A stretch of 64,000 nt of DNA from Isoetes taiwanensis (GCA_021234155.1 JAJEKV010000014.1:7581563-7645562), one strand, 5' to 3'; shown: positions 11,545-22,863, numbered from the stretch's first letter. Numbers and translations are program-made. The notes: a model not told the origin generated them from the sequence alone.

Positions 11545-11760
11545 TAGTGGTTGGCACAGTGGGGGGAGGGGGGAGGGGGGAAGAGGCCTTCATCCCCTCG
11601 GTGGGAGGTTTGATTCCAGCTACTGCGGGAATTTTTTTAAGATGTTCAAATGGATTGGAAAGCTAGAATGGAGTGCTATAAGACACTAGAATGCATGGTA
11701 GATAGCTAAAATGTGCATGGAGAATTTTTTCTAGGTAATTTTGCAAATTGTTTCATTTGG
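11545..11760 (+). mobile_element. tRNA-derived SINE or SINE head
   Basis: A box TGGCACAGTGG (11552-11562, perfect to consensus) and B box GGTTTGATTCC (11607-11617, one mismatch) with a G-rich spacer. The 3' end is not clear; the body probably runs to about 11760. Confidence 0.6.
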
Positions 11761-11867
11761 GTTACTCCTTCTCTCAACGCATAGATCTCCGGTGCGGAGT
11801 GATCCATGTGGCTCTATTTTAGCTAAATCGTAACCTTTTTCGCAAATATAAAATGCTAGAATGCACG

Positions 11868-12215
11868 ATTTTAAAAGTATAAAATTTTGTAAATTGTGAA
11901 AATCGCTCAAACCATCAGATTTTTTTTGAAATTATCACGATTGCCAAATTTTGAATCTGTTAGATAACTGAAAATTGAAATTTTTATGTCCTTGAAATGT
12001 CTAATTTTAGATAGATTCAAATGAAAATTAGTTTAGAAATCAACTTTATTCTTTGATAATCATTAGAGTTTTAATTTAAAGATAAACTTATATGCTTAAA
12101 ACTTATAAAAATTATACAATCAAGAAGAATCAAACAATACATATATTCTTATAATGGCGTTTTTGAAGTGCTCTCTATTAAACTTGAATAAGTCCAAATT
12201 TTGTTAAATATGTCA
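11868..12215 (+). repeat. AT-rich dispersed repeat, copy A
   Basis: It shares near-identical sequence with 13028-13365 and 16735-17060, ending in the same block TTGAATAAGTCCAAATTTTG. It lacks the 160 bp leader found in the other two copies. Its last 67 bp overlap the 3' end of the coiled-coil ORF on the minus strand. Confidence 0.8.
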
Positions 12216-12799
12216 TTTTCTGCATCTGTGCCAAAGAGCACCTTGTAGATTGTCTTCATGTGTTCACGGATAGGACCGCTGAACTGACACACCAACGTCA
12301 AGTAGACCTCTCGCTCATCTAAGATGTCATGTCGATGGACGAGCTGAGAGTATTCTTGCTGCAATGACCCCTCCTCGTGACCGGTCACACCAAGCACATC
12401 CGACGACACCTGTACACCAGTAAGACCTGTAACCAACCTCGCATTCTCCCAGTTTGTAATGAATGTCTGCCACCAAGAGATAGAGGGACCATCACCAGCT
12501 CGGTTCAACTCACTGCCACACAAATCCCGCACCTTGCGTCGGAACGCCTCCAAAAGCCTTCGTTTGTGAAGGGCCTCTGCTGATCTTACGGTAAATTCTA
12601 AACATGTCACTCGTCTCTTGATAATGACGTTGTCGCTCTTCAGAGTCTTCACCTCCGCCTCCAAATTGACGTTGGCTCTCTTCAAAGTGTCATTGTTGTC
12701 ACTCTTCAAAGTCTTCACCTCCTCCTCCAAATTGACGTTGGCACTCTTCAAAGTCTTCATATCCTCCCTCAAGAGAGACAAGCATGGTAACCGAATCAT
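12149..12799 (-). CDS. Coiled-coil protein of unknown function with internal tandem repeats
   Basis: 216 codons, uninterrupted. The N-terminal third is three degenerate copies of a heptad-type unit (LKSANVNLEEEVKTLKSDN and variants), seen in the DNA as repeats of roughly 60-70 bp on the plus strand at 12610-12770. The rest is helical, without a motif I recognise: LEAFRRKVRDLCGSELNRAG, then a WWQTFITNWENARLVTG segment. The last 20 codons lie inside dispersed repeat copy A, so the C-terminus is made from repeat DNA. The same terminal block occurs at two other places without the rest of the ORF. It could be the coding part of an unrecognised transposon or a host fragment caught between direct repeats (copy A on one side, copy B on the other). 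No function is proposed. Confidence 0.45.
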   Translation of the reverse strand: MIRLPCLSLLREDMKTLKSANVNLEEEVKTLKSDNNDTLKRANVNLEAEVKTLKSDNVIIKRRVTCLEFTVRSAEALHKRRLLEAFRRKVRDLCGSELNRAGDGPSISWWQTFITNWENARLVTGLTGVQVSSDVLGVTGHEEGSLQQEYSQLVHRHDILDEREVYLTLVCQFSGPIREHMKTIYKVLFGTDAENDIFNKIWTYSSLIESTSKTPL

Positions 12800-12865
12800 C
12801 AGACTTTGCCGCGCTAGAACTACTTGCCTCTAGCAAGCAAGAAGCAAGAAGCAAGAAGCAAGATT

Positions 12866-13365
12866 ACATTTATGTTAAATAAAAAAAAAAAATTAATAGC
12901 TTATTATTGATTAATTGTCAATATATTTTATTTCATCAATAATAAATTATTCAATAATTATTATGAAACTAGTAACTTAATATCATTTAATTAATTTCAA
13001 TCTAAAACTTTTGTTAAAGTATTTTTAAAAGTGTAAAATTTTGTAAATTGTGAAAATTGCTTATCAAACCATCAGATTTTATTTAAAATTATCACGATTG
13101 CCAAATTTTGAATCTGTTAGATTACTGAAAAGTGAAATTTTTATGTCCTTGAAATGTCTAATTTTAGATAGATTCAAATAAAAATTAGTTTAGAAATCAA
13201 TTTTATTCTTTGATAACCATTATAGTTTTAATTTAAAGATAAACTTATATAATTAAAACTTATAAAAATTATAACAATCAAGAAGAATCAAACAATACAT
13301 ATATTTTTATAACGGCGTTTTTGAAGTGCTCTCTATTAAACTTGAATAAGTCCAAATTTTGTTAC
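12866..13365 (+). repeat. AT-rich dispersed repeat, copy B (full length)
   Basis: About 500 bp. It begins with TTATGTTAAATAAAAA and ends in TTGAATAAGTCCAAATTTTG. The first 160 bp also occur inverted at 16245-16400 and directly at 16565-16735. It runs straight into a gypsy integrase fragment at about 13366. Confidence 0.8.
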
Positions 13366-14494
13366 TATCTTCTGGCAGTAAGAAGTCGACAAAAGAGCAT
13401 AGCTGACAAGCATAGAATTGCAAGGGAGTTCCAAGTTGGGGATAGTGTTTGGCTTAAGATTAAGGTCAAGCAAGCAAAGTTTCAAATTAGAAATTGCAAG
13501 AAGCTTGCTCCAAGATGGGCGGGACCTTTCAAGATCTTAGAGCGAGTAGGGAATCAAGCCTACAAGCTCGATTTGCCAGCCCATCTAAAAGTCCACAAAG
13601 TCTTCCAATAACTCCAACCCAGAGGAGGTATTGGAGACTCCAACATTGTTGGAGATGACGGTGGAGCATTCTACGCTAGTAGGGTGCATACATGGGATTC
13701 TTGGAATCTGGGCGATGATGAGATACCCTCCAGGGGCGTTCTCTAGGCCAGCACGCACCAACAGCGTGCATGACCGGAAGGGTCATGTGAGAGGAGCACA
13801 GCATGGTGGGCGATGATGAGACCATCACTCGGATGATCTCTATGCCACGATGTAGGGCACGTGCACATGACCATAAGGGGGTCATGGTGAGGTATGCGTG
13901 ATCATGCACGACGATGGGATCGTTGAGACGTTCCCTAGCTTAAACCCCCAAGGGCATGAGGCACTTGGGGAGTACACGTTCAAGGGGATCTTGTACAAGG
14001 TAACACCCGATTATGAGCGATGATAGGATCATCTTAAATGGTCCTTAAGCTCAAATCCTAAGGGCCATGATTGAGTGCAAGATAGTAGAGGTAACCTTGA
14101 GCTAGTAGCTCGGCTCAAGGAGGTAGTAAGGGGGTGATCCCCTAAAACCACAAACTTATAAACTAAACTAATGTAATGTGCTACTTGTTCAGGCCAGTGA
14201 AGAGGAGCATGGACAAGGGAGCACATTATGAGAAGACAGGAGTCATAGATTTTAGACTTAACTATGAATTCCTAATAACTATTGTGATAATGTTATGGTT
14301 ATATTGTGATAAGTAACATTTGTGAAGGCTATATAATTTTGTATAGGTAGAAATATAGCCTATATATACGTAATAAGTAGTTAATAGCAAGTTGATCATT
14401 TCAATAAAGTTAAGTCTTTATATCCATGTGTGTGGCCTTGCAGGGTTAGTGCAGGTTCGTCACCTTAGCGTAATGCTGAGGACAACATTATCCT
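13366..14494 (+). pseudogene. Second gypsy chromovirus fragment: integrase C-terminus and 3' UTR
   Basis: It encodes ADKHRIAREFQVGDSVWLKI, then KKLAPRWAGPFKILERVGNQ and LPAHLKVHKVF, the integrase C-terminal domain of the family seen at 7790-7945. It loses frame at 13611. The following non-coding part parallels 8290-9004, including the run to the polypurine tract. The ORF joins repeat copy B without a gap, so it was truncated at that junction. Confidence 0.8.
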
Positions 14495-14506
14495 AAGGGG
14501 GGGAAG
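14495..14506 (+). other. Polypurine tract of the second gypsy fragment
   Basis: AAGGGGGGGAAG, same position relative to the LTR start as at 9005. Confidence 0.75.
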
Positions 14507-14508
14507 AA

Positions 14509-14990
14509 TCTGACATTCCCCAGAAATATATGCCATAAAGACGTATATTTCTAGGCCTCGTCACCGTACAAGCCTATTATTATAGCCTTGTACACCATAG
14601 TAAGTGGAAAAGGGAGCATGGCTAAGTTATTTACATAACTTAGCTAGCCTTAGGCTTAAGGCCATTTCCACATGGCTTCAACCTAGTGGGCACCCACCAT
14701 ATGGGAGCACCCCACTGGAGCCACGTGGCAGTGATATGGAACCTTAACCTATAAGTACCCTAACCCTAACCTTAGGCCACTTTTTGGCTCCATCTGCCTT
14801 GAGAACTGTTCTTCGCTCGTAACTCCGTTTCGAATACCGTTCGTTGCAGTTTAGATCAGATCGACAACCCCAAGGCAGTACACTCTTTAGAAGGAGGAGG
14901 AATCACTCAACTCATCATCAAGTCATGGAGACTCCAGGAGTTGGAGGAAGTTCGTCCAGAGCAGGTATTCTGCTTCCGAATTTAGGAGCA
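14509..14990 (+). mobile_element. Related gypsy LTR start, diverging at about 14990
   Basis: It begins TCTGACATTCC, where the other copy has TGTGACGTTCC, and parallels 9018-9500, including the TACCCTAACCCTAACC stretch and the ATGGAGACTCCAGG block at 14924. The end of the LTR is not visible; similarity is lost where a gag-like, charge-rich frame starts. Confidence 0.6.
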
Positions 14991-15545
14991 AGCAATAGAA
15001 GCAACTCCGGGAACAGAAGCAACCCCAGCAGCAGGAAGAGCATGTGACAAGCAAGCAGCATAAGCAACCTCGGCAACAAGAGCAACCCAGCAGCAAGAGG
15101 AGCAAGCAATGTGGAAGAAAAGGGCAAGGAGAAAGTGGTCGCAAGGGAGGAAGAGATATAGGCAAGAGAGAAGCGAACAAAGGGGCGTGAAGATAGACAG
15201 GAGAGGGAGCATGGTTATCAGCGAACCACAACCGGATGAACCGGAGGAGGATGAGTCCGAGGAGGAAGAACCATACCAACAAGAGGGGGAGCAAGAGGCT
15301 GAAGAAAAGAGGAGGGGGAAAGCCGAAGAACAGACGGAGCCTACACTCGGCCACCATATCCGGTGCACAATATACAAGATTTAACTTCGTTGATGGATCT
15401 GACATAATTACCAGTACTACAAGCAGAGTGCCGAGGTCCGTCAAAGGCGGCCGACCAGGGTCGAAAAGCAAGCCCACTACGTTGACCCGACTCTTTCAAG
15501 AAGGTCCGCTATGGGCTAAATTCCAAGCACAGTAGAGCTTCTCGG
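14924..15545 (+). pseudogene. Degenerate gag-like region rich in Gln, Arg and Glu
   Basis: It starts METPGVGGSSSRAG, breaks after 40 codons, and continues in other frames with highly charged sequence (EPEEDESEEEEPYQQEGEQE). It ends near a FVDGSDI motif that resembles the start of retrotransposon gag domains (F-x-G-SDI). Position downstream of an LTR-like sequence supports gag; the many frame shifts make it a relic. Confidence 0.45.
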
Positions 15546-16244
15546 GAGATTGCCAACAGTGCACCAATTTGATGATTCGGAGAGCCTCTTTTGAGTGTCT
15601 ATATCGAGAGATTATACAAGATTCAAGATGGACTATCGAGTCACAGCAACGATCATCCGGTCTTGCCAGGAAGCGGCCGAAGTGGAGCGGACTCAACTTT
15701 TCAAAGAGGCCAAGATATGCGCCATTCACGCCAAGAGGATGATCGTTATGCTCAAGGACATGAACTTGGCATGGAGGATTAGAAAAGATAAAAATTAGGA
15801 ATCTTTATATAAAATTTTGAGCTTGTATGCATATATGTTTCTAGTATTAATGATAGATTAAAAAAATAAATTAAAAAAATTAAAGTCAAAGTCAACTCGG
15901 ATCACTTCGCACCAAACGTCTCTGTGTTGCGAACGCAGACCTTTTATGCGCGGAATAACCCGAGTCATCCTCGTTGTACTTAAATTTATTGAATTGACAT
16001 GAGAAAAGTTGCTAAATAACTTAGAATCATGCAAATCTTGCATCCTAGCACTTTTTAAATTTGTTAAAAAATGTCATGTAATAGTCAAGATTGACCCACT
16101 CGGGTCACTCTGCGCCAAAGCTCCCTGCGTCGAGAAAGTAGACCCCTTCTACGCTGAGTAACCCGAATCACCCTTGTTTGCACTTACACTTGTCAAATTG
16201 ACATGAAATAAATTGGCAGATAGCCTAGAACAACTTTTACAAAA
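15546..16244. other. Non-coding, nothing recognised
   Basis: Contains two related blocks around AGTCAACTCGGATCACTTCG (about 15885) and TTGACCCACTCGGGTCACTC (about 16090), a diverged tandem duplication of about 205 bp. No gene seen. Confidence 0.45.
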
Positions 16245-16400
16245 GTTTTAGATTGAAATTAATTAAATGATATCAAATTATTGGTTTCATAATAATTATT
16301 GAATAATTTATTATTGATAAAATAAAATATATTGACAATTAATGAATAATGAATAACTAGCTATTAGTTTTTCTAATTAAACATAAATGTAATCATTTAA
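16245..16400 (-). repeat. Inverted copy of the AT-rich repeat leader
   Basis: Reverse complement of 12866-13020 and of 16565-16735. It faces copy C across about 170 bp and so forms a palindrome with about 155 bp arms. Confidence 0.8.
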
Positions 16401-16564
16401 TGAATTACAGTTCTTCCTCTGGCAGTTCTTCCTCCTGCACAAGCTCCACAAGAACTTCTGCACAAGCTCCCACTCCTGCACAAGCTCCCGCTCATCTAAG
16501 ATAGCTCTGTATAATTAAAATATTATTTTTTTCAAAATATTTAAAGAAAATTTGAGATTGAAAT

Positions 16565-17060
16565 TCATTAAATGATTATATTTATGTTAAATAAAAAAAA
16601 TTAATAGCTTATTATTGATTAATTGTCAATATATTTTATTTCATCAATAATAAATTATTCAATAATTATTATGAAACCAGTAACTTAATATCATTTAATT
16701 AATTTCAATCTAAAACTTTTGTTAAAGTATTTTTAAAAGTGTAAAATTTTGTAAATTGTGAAAATCGCTTATCAAACCATCAGATTTTATTTAAGATTAT
16801 CACGATTGCCAAATTTTGAATCTGTATTTTTATGTCCTTGAAATGTCTAATTTTAGATAGATTCAAATAAAAATTAGTTTAAAAATCAATTTTATTCTTT
16901 AATAACCATTATAGTTTTAATTTAAAGATAAACTTATATAATTAAAACTTATAAAAATTATAACAATCAAGAAGAATCAAACAATACATATATTCTTATA
17001 ACGGCGTTTTTGAAGTGCTCTTATAAACTTGAATAAGTCCAAATTTTGTTAAATATGTCA
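16565..17060 (+). repeat. AT-rich dispersed repeat, copy C
   Basis: Collinear with copy B, with a 20 bp deletion after GAATCTGT. It ends TTGAATAAGTCCAAATTTTG then TTAAATATGTCAT, the same end as copy A. It abuts the truncated end of the minus-strand gypsy integrase. Confidence 0.8.
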
Positions 17061-17176
17061 TCATTGGATTATACCAAGTGTCTGGTGTCAATTAATCATG
17101 AATGGGGACATTTGTGAAGATTCTTGCTTGGCACTATTATATACAAACTCTACCAAGTAAATGTAGTCGACCCGTT

Positions 17177-17711
17177 TCACATATAGCTTTTCAACATGTC
17201 TTCTAGAATTCGGTTGGTGCGCTCTGTTTGATCGTCAGTTTGGGGATGATAAGCCGTGCTCATAGACAACTTGGTCTGGATCGTGTTGAATAAGTCCTTC
17301 CAAAAGGCACTTATGAACTTGGGATCCCTATCGGAGATGATTTCCCTTTGCATTCCATGTAATCTAAATATTTCTTTTGCAAAGAGCAAGGCGGTGTCCA
17401 ATGTTGTATCTGTAGTTCAACATGGCAAAAAGTGAGCTATCTTAGATAACCTGTCGACCACTACCATTAAGGCATCATGGCCCCTTGCCGTTCTTGAAAG
17501 TCCGGTTATAAAATCCATGCTCACAACCCCCCACTTGGCGATTGGCACTATCAAGGGTTCCAAGTTTCCTGAAATTCGAAGGTGCTCGGCTTTTGTTTGT
17601 TGACATAACTGGCACTGTCGAATGTAGTTGGCTATGTCCTTCTTCATGCCGGGCCAATAGCAACTACTTCTTATCTTGAAGTAATCAAGAAACAAAAAAA
17701 AGCACCAAGTT
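17177..17711 (-). pseudogene. Gypsy integrase (3' part of a split element)
   Basis: It encodes the end of the zinc-binding region (SSCYWPGMKKDIANYIRQCQ, LCQQTKAEH) and the core: VSMDFITGLSRT, ISDRDPKFISAFW, and QTERTNRILEDMLKSY. The triad D, D, E is present, but a stop interrupts the frame at about 17415. The protein starts abruptly inside the HHCC zinc finger at about 17711. The missing upstream part resumes at about 24380 on the same strand, so one element was split by an insertion. Confidence 0.85.
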
Positions 17712-17721
17712 TACCTCAACC

Positions 17722-18171
17722 CTAAAATCGTTGAAGCAGTCTCAGATTCTGCTTCAAGCTCTCCACAAAATTGACCACCTCCAAAAACGACTTGCTTTGC
17801 TCCAACAAACGAAATGTTTCAAGTGTCACAATGCTTATACATCAATCAGATCAAACAAAGAAGGGAAAAAAATGATCAAAACATTACCTCATGCCCTCAT
17901 CTCCAAAATCGCATTTGGAGAGCAGTGCCTCGAATCCCATTACACAAATGATGCTGAAGCTAGATATCTTGTGTAAAGCTGGCAAGGCAAAGTGTATGAT
18001 GCCGGAGTACCGTTTACCGACAACATCAACCCTTCTTCTGTTTCCAGAATCCAGTGCACACCCGACATTAGGAACTGGGCTAAAAGTATTCCATGCAAAT
18101 CCAACATTCAGGAATTGGCAAGCAAAGGCGCCCTCAATAGCATCAACGCAGAAGAAAAGCAAGCCGTCCAA
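17722..18171 (-). pseudogene. C-terminal end of an LRR-like protein, two exons
   Basis: One exon ends ...CDFGDEGM/AG at 17888 with donor GTAATG. The second (17833-17722) follows TATAAG and stays in frame to a stop at 17722 (LETFRLLEQSKSFLEVV, SLKQNLRLLQRF). Leucine spacing and phrases such as LPALHKISSFSIICVMGFEA suggest the C-terminal end of an LRR region, perhaps of an NLR, but this is weak. The stop lies only about 10 bp from the junction with the split gypsy element, so the fragment sits at the very edge of the inserted DNA. Confidence 0.35.
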
Positions 18172-18879
18172 ATAAACCGTGTAATCAACGGACCAAAATA
18201 TAAAAAAATTGAACGCGCAGGATTGCGCACAAACTATCCTAAAACTCTATTAGTATTAGATATGGATAGATAGATCTTGGTTGGTTTTTTGTTTCCCATA
18301 TTCGCTTTGCATGTGACCAAGTGATTCCTCTATTTTCGTTGAAAGTGCATATTTATGGGCTATCAGAATGTTATAGAACACCGCAGCATTCAGAATGCTT
18401 GCTCAAAGGCATTAAATCATTGGTCAATTGTTTTGGTCAATCCCTTAGGCAAAGCCTCGTTCACGTTTTGGTGAGATACCACTTGAACATCTGGTCAAGC
18501 TTTAGATCAATTTCCCCCTACGAGCAAATAACCAAGTACGTTCTAATCAATGCTTTATCTACTGTAGTTTGGCTTGGCACGAATGATGGGCGCAATGAAC
18601 TTAAGCTCTATGCAATTAATTTGAGAGATATGACACATTTTTGCAAGTGCAAAACTTAGTCAATACATTTTAAATAGGAGTTAAATATCTTAAGCAATAG
18701 AACCAACTTAATCATTTATAAAAAGATGGAGTACGTACAAAATCCAAAACACAGATGCATAAGTCAATCTATATAAATAATTACTTTGGGGAGTACATTG
18801 TTGAAAACAAAAAAGACCAATAAGTAGATTCTTAATCAAATATACAGATAGTACATCTCTTTAAATAAAATTTAAACTA
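18172..18879. other. Non-coding part of the insert
   Basis: No recognisable gene or repeat; only short open frames. Confidence 0.4.
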
Positions 18880-19035
18880 AATTGAATTGAACTTTATCAT
18901 CCACACAGATTAATCGGCCTACAAGACTTAAACAAACAAAAAATAGTCGATCTATTACTATCCAGGATTAAAAAACCCTCACCCTAAAGGGTCTTTGAGG
19001 GAAAAACCTTAGTAGTAATAGACTTATTGAGCATG
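18880..19035 (-). mobile_element. LINE 3' end fragment
   Basis: Read on the minus strand it carries the block CTAAGGTTTTTCCCTC, then a CCC...GGG hairpin and TTAATCCTGG, ending in GATAAAGTTCAATTCAATTT. It matches the 3' ends at 45632 and 50924 in order and spacing. Only the untranslated tail survives. Confidence 0.6.
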
Positions 19036-19270
19036 ATAAAAGTCGCATCATCCTAAACTTAAATTATACTTTGCTTTCTTCGCGTGTACTTTTGGAATCT
19101 TATGTTCCTGTATGGACGTAATGTATTTTCCCCTTGGTGGTGCATAGGACCAAAGAATACAACTTACTTTTTCTTTCCTTGGGGGATCCGAAGGATTCAA
19201 AACTCAAGTCTTGTCCCAACAATTTTCATAAACCTCCTTTTTTGCTTGGCCTTTTCTTTTTCCTCATATT

Positions 19271-22200
19271 CTATTTTGGAGCCCAATATTGAACTTCAAT
19301 CCAATAGTTTTCTAGTCCTGGTTTATCATCATCCTTGGTAGGTACACATCTAACCTCACCTAACCAAACTGGATATACATCTAGATTATCAGGTTTAATG
19401 AGAACAAAATACCCCTTTTTCACATCCTCTATAAGCAACCAATCTGGTAGGCCATGCCATTGGGGCCTGCTAGACTTGCTACCAACATGCCAATTAGCCA
19501 AGCTCTTTTTTTGCAAGGTACCAACATTCAACTCAACTTGTTCTAGGGATTTCTTCTCCCATCTAGAAATTGGAAGAAATCCATCTTTCAAGGGTCCTCC
19601 TCCATCAATGTTTTGCAAGGCCTCACTGTAACGTTCCTAACCGACATGCCCTTAGCCAAGGGGGCAAAACCGTCTAGACGTTTATGAGTAGTCGCTTCTA
19701 CCCATTTATGTCGGTGTCTGGGGAACCCACAGGCACATTCAAGGATCGAATACTCGAGCGGTCTACCATGGGCCCGTTACAGTCTCTCCCACTAGAACTA
19801 TGCTCGTCCTCGAGCATCCAAGGTTATACCATGTCACATCACATTGATTACCAAGTCTTTGCAAATTACCCATGCATATAGGCACCCATGAAGACTCGAA
19901 CTCGAGACCTGCTCTGATACCAACTGTAACGTTCCTAACCGACATGCCCTTAGCCAACTGGGCAAAACCGTCTAGACGTTTATGAGTAGTCGCTTCTACT
20001 CATTTATACCGGTGTCTCGAGAACGCCCCACAGGCACATTCAAGGATCGAATACTCGAGCGGTCTACCATGGGCCCGTTACACTCACGCACTTTCTCCAA
20101 TATATAATCACCTTTTGTAAAGAATCTTTCTTTGCTACACTCAGTGTTGGTTGTTGTAAAATGTCTTGCCAATGGCTAATAAATTGTTTAAGTCCTCTCA
20201 TCAATGCTTCGTGATCTTTGGTGTTCTTGAACGGTGGGAGTGATAAAGGCTCACCTTCAAGAATCATTACCTTACCATCTTTATCTCGTCTCCACATTTC
20301 ATATCCATTGCTAGGGAGCCAATCTTGATCTGTCGAATGCATCTTACATTGCATTATAGGAACACCTTCTTTAACCCAGAATTTGAATTATAAGGGTTTG
20401 GAATGATCTGTCAAAGCAAGGTTTCCTTCTGGCATATATGGCTCGGCTCTACAAAGGATTTCCAATCTGGAACTTCATCAACTAAGAATGATATAAGTGA
20501 TGGTTTTTTTGTATGTGCAAATAACTCCATTAGTTGTGGCAACGTCATTATTGATTCTTGTTGCAACAAAGAGGAGAACACTCCAAAGAAGGCATCCACG
20601 TCATCATGTGTGTGACCAACCATAAGAAACCCAACCTTCACAACCTCGAACACATTTTTGGCTGTCAAGAATGAGCATGCTTGAAATAGCCATCTATTCT
20701 TAATTTGGCTAAAGTAATTTTCAAGTTGTAGACACAATTCTTGAGGTAGCTTTCTCCCCACTACTCCGTGAGACATCTTATCTATAGTTGTCGAAGTGAT
20801 TGGTTCCCTTCCAGAAAACTTTGCATTCTTTTCCATCTGTTTAGTTGCAACATGTGCCTCATCATTTAGAAGAGCCCCAAACAAAGCATTGCTACTGCTT
20901 TGCTCATTTGTAACACCTCTTTCTAGATTTCGGAGACATTTGAAGATAGAGCCAACATGAAAATTCGGTCCATCTTCCCATAGATCTAATGAGAAATGAC
21001 CATACACACCTATTCCGTGTCCATGGGTCAACATTCCTGCTAGTGAGATCTTCAATTGTTGTGCATTAGCACAACTTTTAAGGATTGGCTGCAATTTAGG
21101 CAAAAACGTTTTGTGTTGATCCATTTTATCGTGTATGATGCATAAGTATCTATCTGGTTCCATTGAAGAAAATACCCTCCACTGATAATACATTGCCCTA
21201 CATGATATTTGCTCATTCTGATGTCGACGCATCTCATTTCTCAAAGCATTTCTTTGCTCAGGTACAACTGTACTTCTCAGAGCCTCTCGCAATTGTATGC
21301 AAGTGTTACACTTTGAAAAGCTATTATTCTTTGTCACCACCACATCACTAAAATGCTTATTCCAGATCCTGCTAAAAGCTGACTGAGAGATTGCTCATCC
21401 ACCTGCTTGTGTTAGAACAGTGTTGGCCTCTTGTAAGCACTCTTTTTGAATGTATTGAGGTGGCAAGACACGCTTCACCTCTTTGTTCCCATGCTCATTT
21501 AATTTTGTCTTGTATGGCATTGATTCAGCCATGTATTTGACAAAGTTACCAAACACTTCAATTGCCATCATAGTGTTGCTCCTAGTTTTGATAGTACCTG
21601 TATTCCCACGTACTGCTTTTCTTGCACCATCTCTATATTCATTATGGTATCTATAGAAAGTGCTCTCTGCAAAACCAATCATGCATGTCACTGCTTCTCT
21701 GCAGACCATCTATTCTCTAATGGATATGTCATGTGACCTGTATTTGCATCTCTAATGCTAGATCCAAACATAGAATACATTATATTTTTTTTTATCACTC
21801 GAAGTATGGGTCCAAAACTTTTTCCTGATATTTTGTATTTCTTCGACTGAGAATTTATCTATGCACCAAGAAGGACAACAAGGTCTTCCCCTTGTTTCTT
21901 GAACAATCTCCTTTGAACAGTTACACATATGTTCCACTTTTTTTAATTTTTTCTTAGGGTTAGATATTTCTCCCTCAGCTTTTCTCTTCAATTTTTGTTT
22001 TATTGCTTTCTTCACCGAGAAGTGCGCCTTCCTCTTCTTGTATAAGAGAACATTCTCTGGAGACATAGAGAAAGAATGTTCTACAAGCTCACTATCTACA
22101 TTGGCCCTAACCAATGTAATTCCCTTTAGATGAAGGACATGTTCTATTGGCCATCGCATCAGAGTAGAAATCTCGACCATGCCTTTGCAACACGATAATT

Positions 22201-22830
22201 GTTACTCACATTGCTCTGCCTCATTGAATTGTAGTTAGGTAACAACTGAGTAATAGCAACCCTGACAGTGTCATCTCCAAGTGGCAAATCTTCAACTGCA
22301 TCTAAAGGATCGCATTTACACATGATTGCAATTGCAAATGTTTCTCCAGAACATGAATGGACTAATCTAAACTTCTTGTTCTTCCACTCAGTCCTTTTTG
22401 AAGTAAGACTTGTATCCCCCTCAACAGTTTCAACTGTATCCTCTTCAAGAACTATACCTAGTATTGCGTTGGCGTTTTGTTCCTACATAAGGCATACCAT
22501 ATCAAACTAATTTATTATCTCATGAAGACATTAAAGAAAAGAGAGATTTATATAAAGGGAGAATATGAACTAACCATGTCTATTTTCTTTATGTCTTTCA
22601 AAGGCCATGCCACAAAAGATCCTACAGCCTCTGCTATTGTCTTTGCATCAGGAGTCTCCTTTAGTAGATCCACATTCTCATGCACGTCGGTCTTTAGAGC
22701 TACCTTTGTCCATCCCATTTCTAATTCTTTACAGTGGAGAAGTCCTCGTATAGCTATGATTGCTCCCTTTGCAACCACTTTGCCTTCTATCAAGAGTTCA
22801 AACTCTACATCAAATGCAAAAATATATATC
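19271..22830 (-). CDS. DUF7869-type multi-exon gene (transposon-like), interrupted by a TRIM element
   Basis: Several minus-strand coding blocks follow in order. 22830-22600 has VAKGAIIAIRGLLHCKELEM and GSFVAWPLKDI, like the N-terminal part of plant transposase-associated proteins. 22490-22220 and 22180-21758 have a basic segment and RGRPCCPSWCIDKF. 21709-21395 has REAVTCMIGFAESTFYRYHN. 21343-20411 has the core: KCNTC, then YLCIIHDKMDQHKTFLP, GHGIGVYGHFSLD and the hallmark VGHTHDDVDAFFG of DUF7869. 20354-20083 and 19626-19271 hold a C-terminal domain (PSNGYEMWRRDK, then ENYWIEVQYWAPK). The family occurs in bryophytes, lycophytes and animals in repetitive contexts; its biochemistry is unknown to me. 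A 456 bp retroelement splits the last exon, and the two sides do not rejoin in one frame, so this copy is probably dead. Confidence 0.65.
19622..19626. repeat. Left target-site duplication of the TRIM element (CTCAC)
   Basis: CTCAC immediately before TGTAACG; the identical CTCAC follows the right LTR at 20083-20087. Confidence 0.9.
19627..20082 (-). mobile_element. Complete TRIM (miniature LTR retrotransposon), 456 bp
   Basis: Two LTRs of 155 and 158 bp (19627-19781 and 19925-20082) begin TGTAACG and end CGTTACA, and agree at nearly every position. A 5 bp target duplication CTCAC lies on both sides. The primer binding site, complementary to the 3' end of initiator methionine tRNA, lies beside the right LTR, so the element is on the minus strand. 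Next to the other LTR, the minus strand reads GTGGGAGAGAC, a purine-rich tract. The 143 bp interior has no coding capacity, so mobilisation would need proteins from another LTR element. Confidence 0.92.
19911..19922 (-). other. Primer binding site (initiator Met-tRNA type)
   Basis: On the minus strand TGGTATCAGAGC, the standard plant PBS, two bases from the LTR end. Confidence 0.9.
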
Positions 22831-22863
22831 AAACGGACTCAAGTCCGTGAACTCCATGAATGA

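Noticed and set aside
14923..15477. 184-codon minus-strand ORF rich in Leu, Ser and Cys
   Set aside because: Antisense shadow of the charge-rich, repetitive gag-like region on the plus strand.
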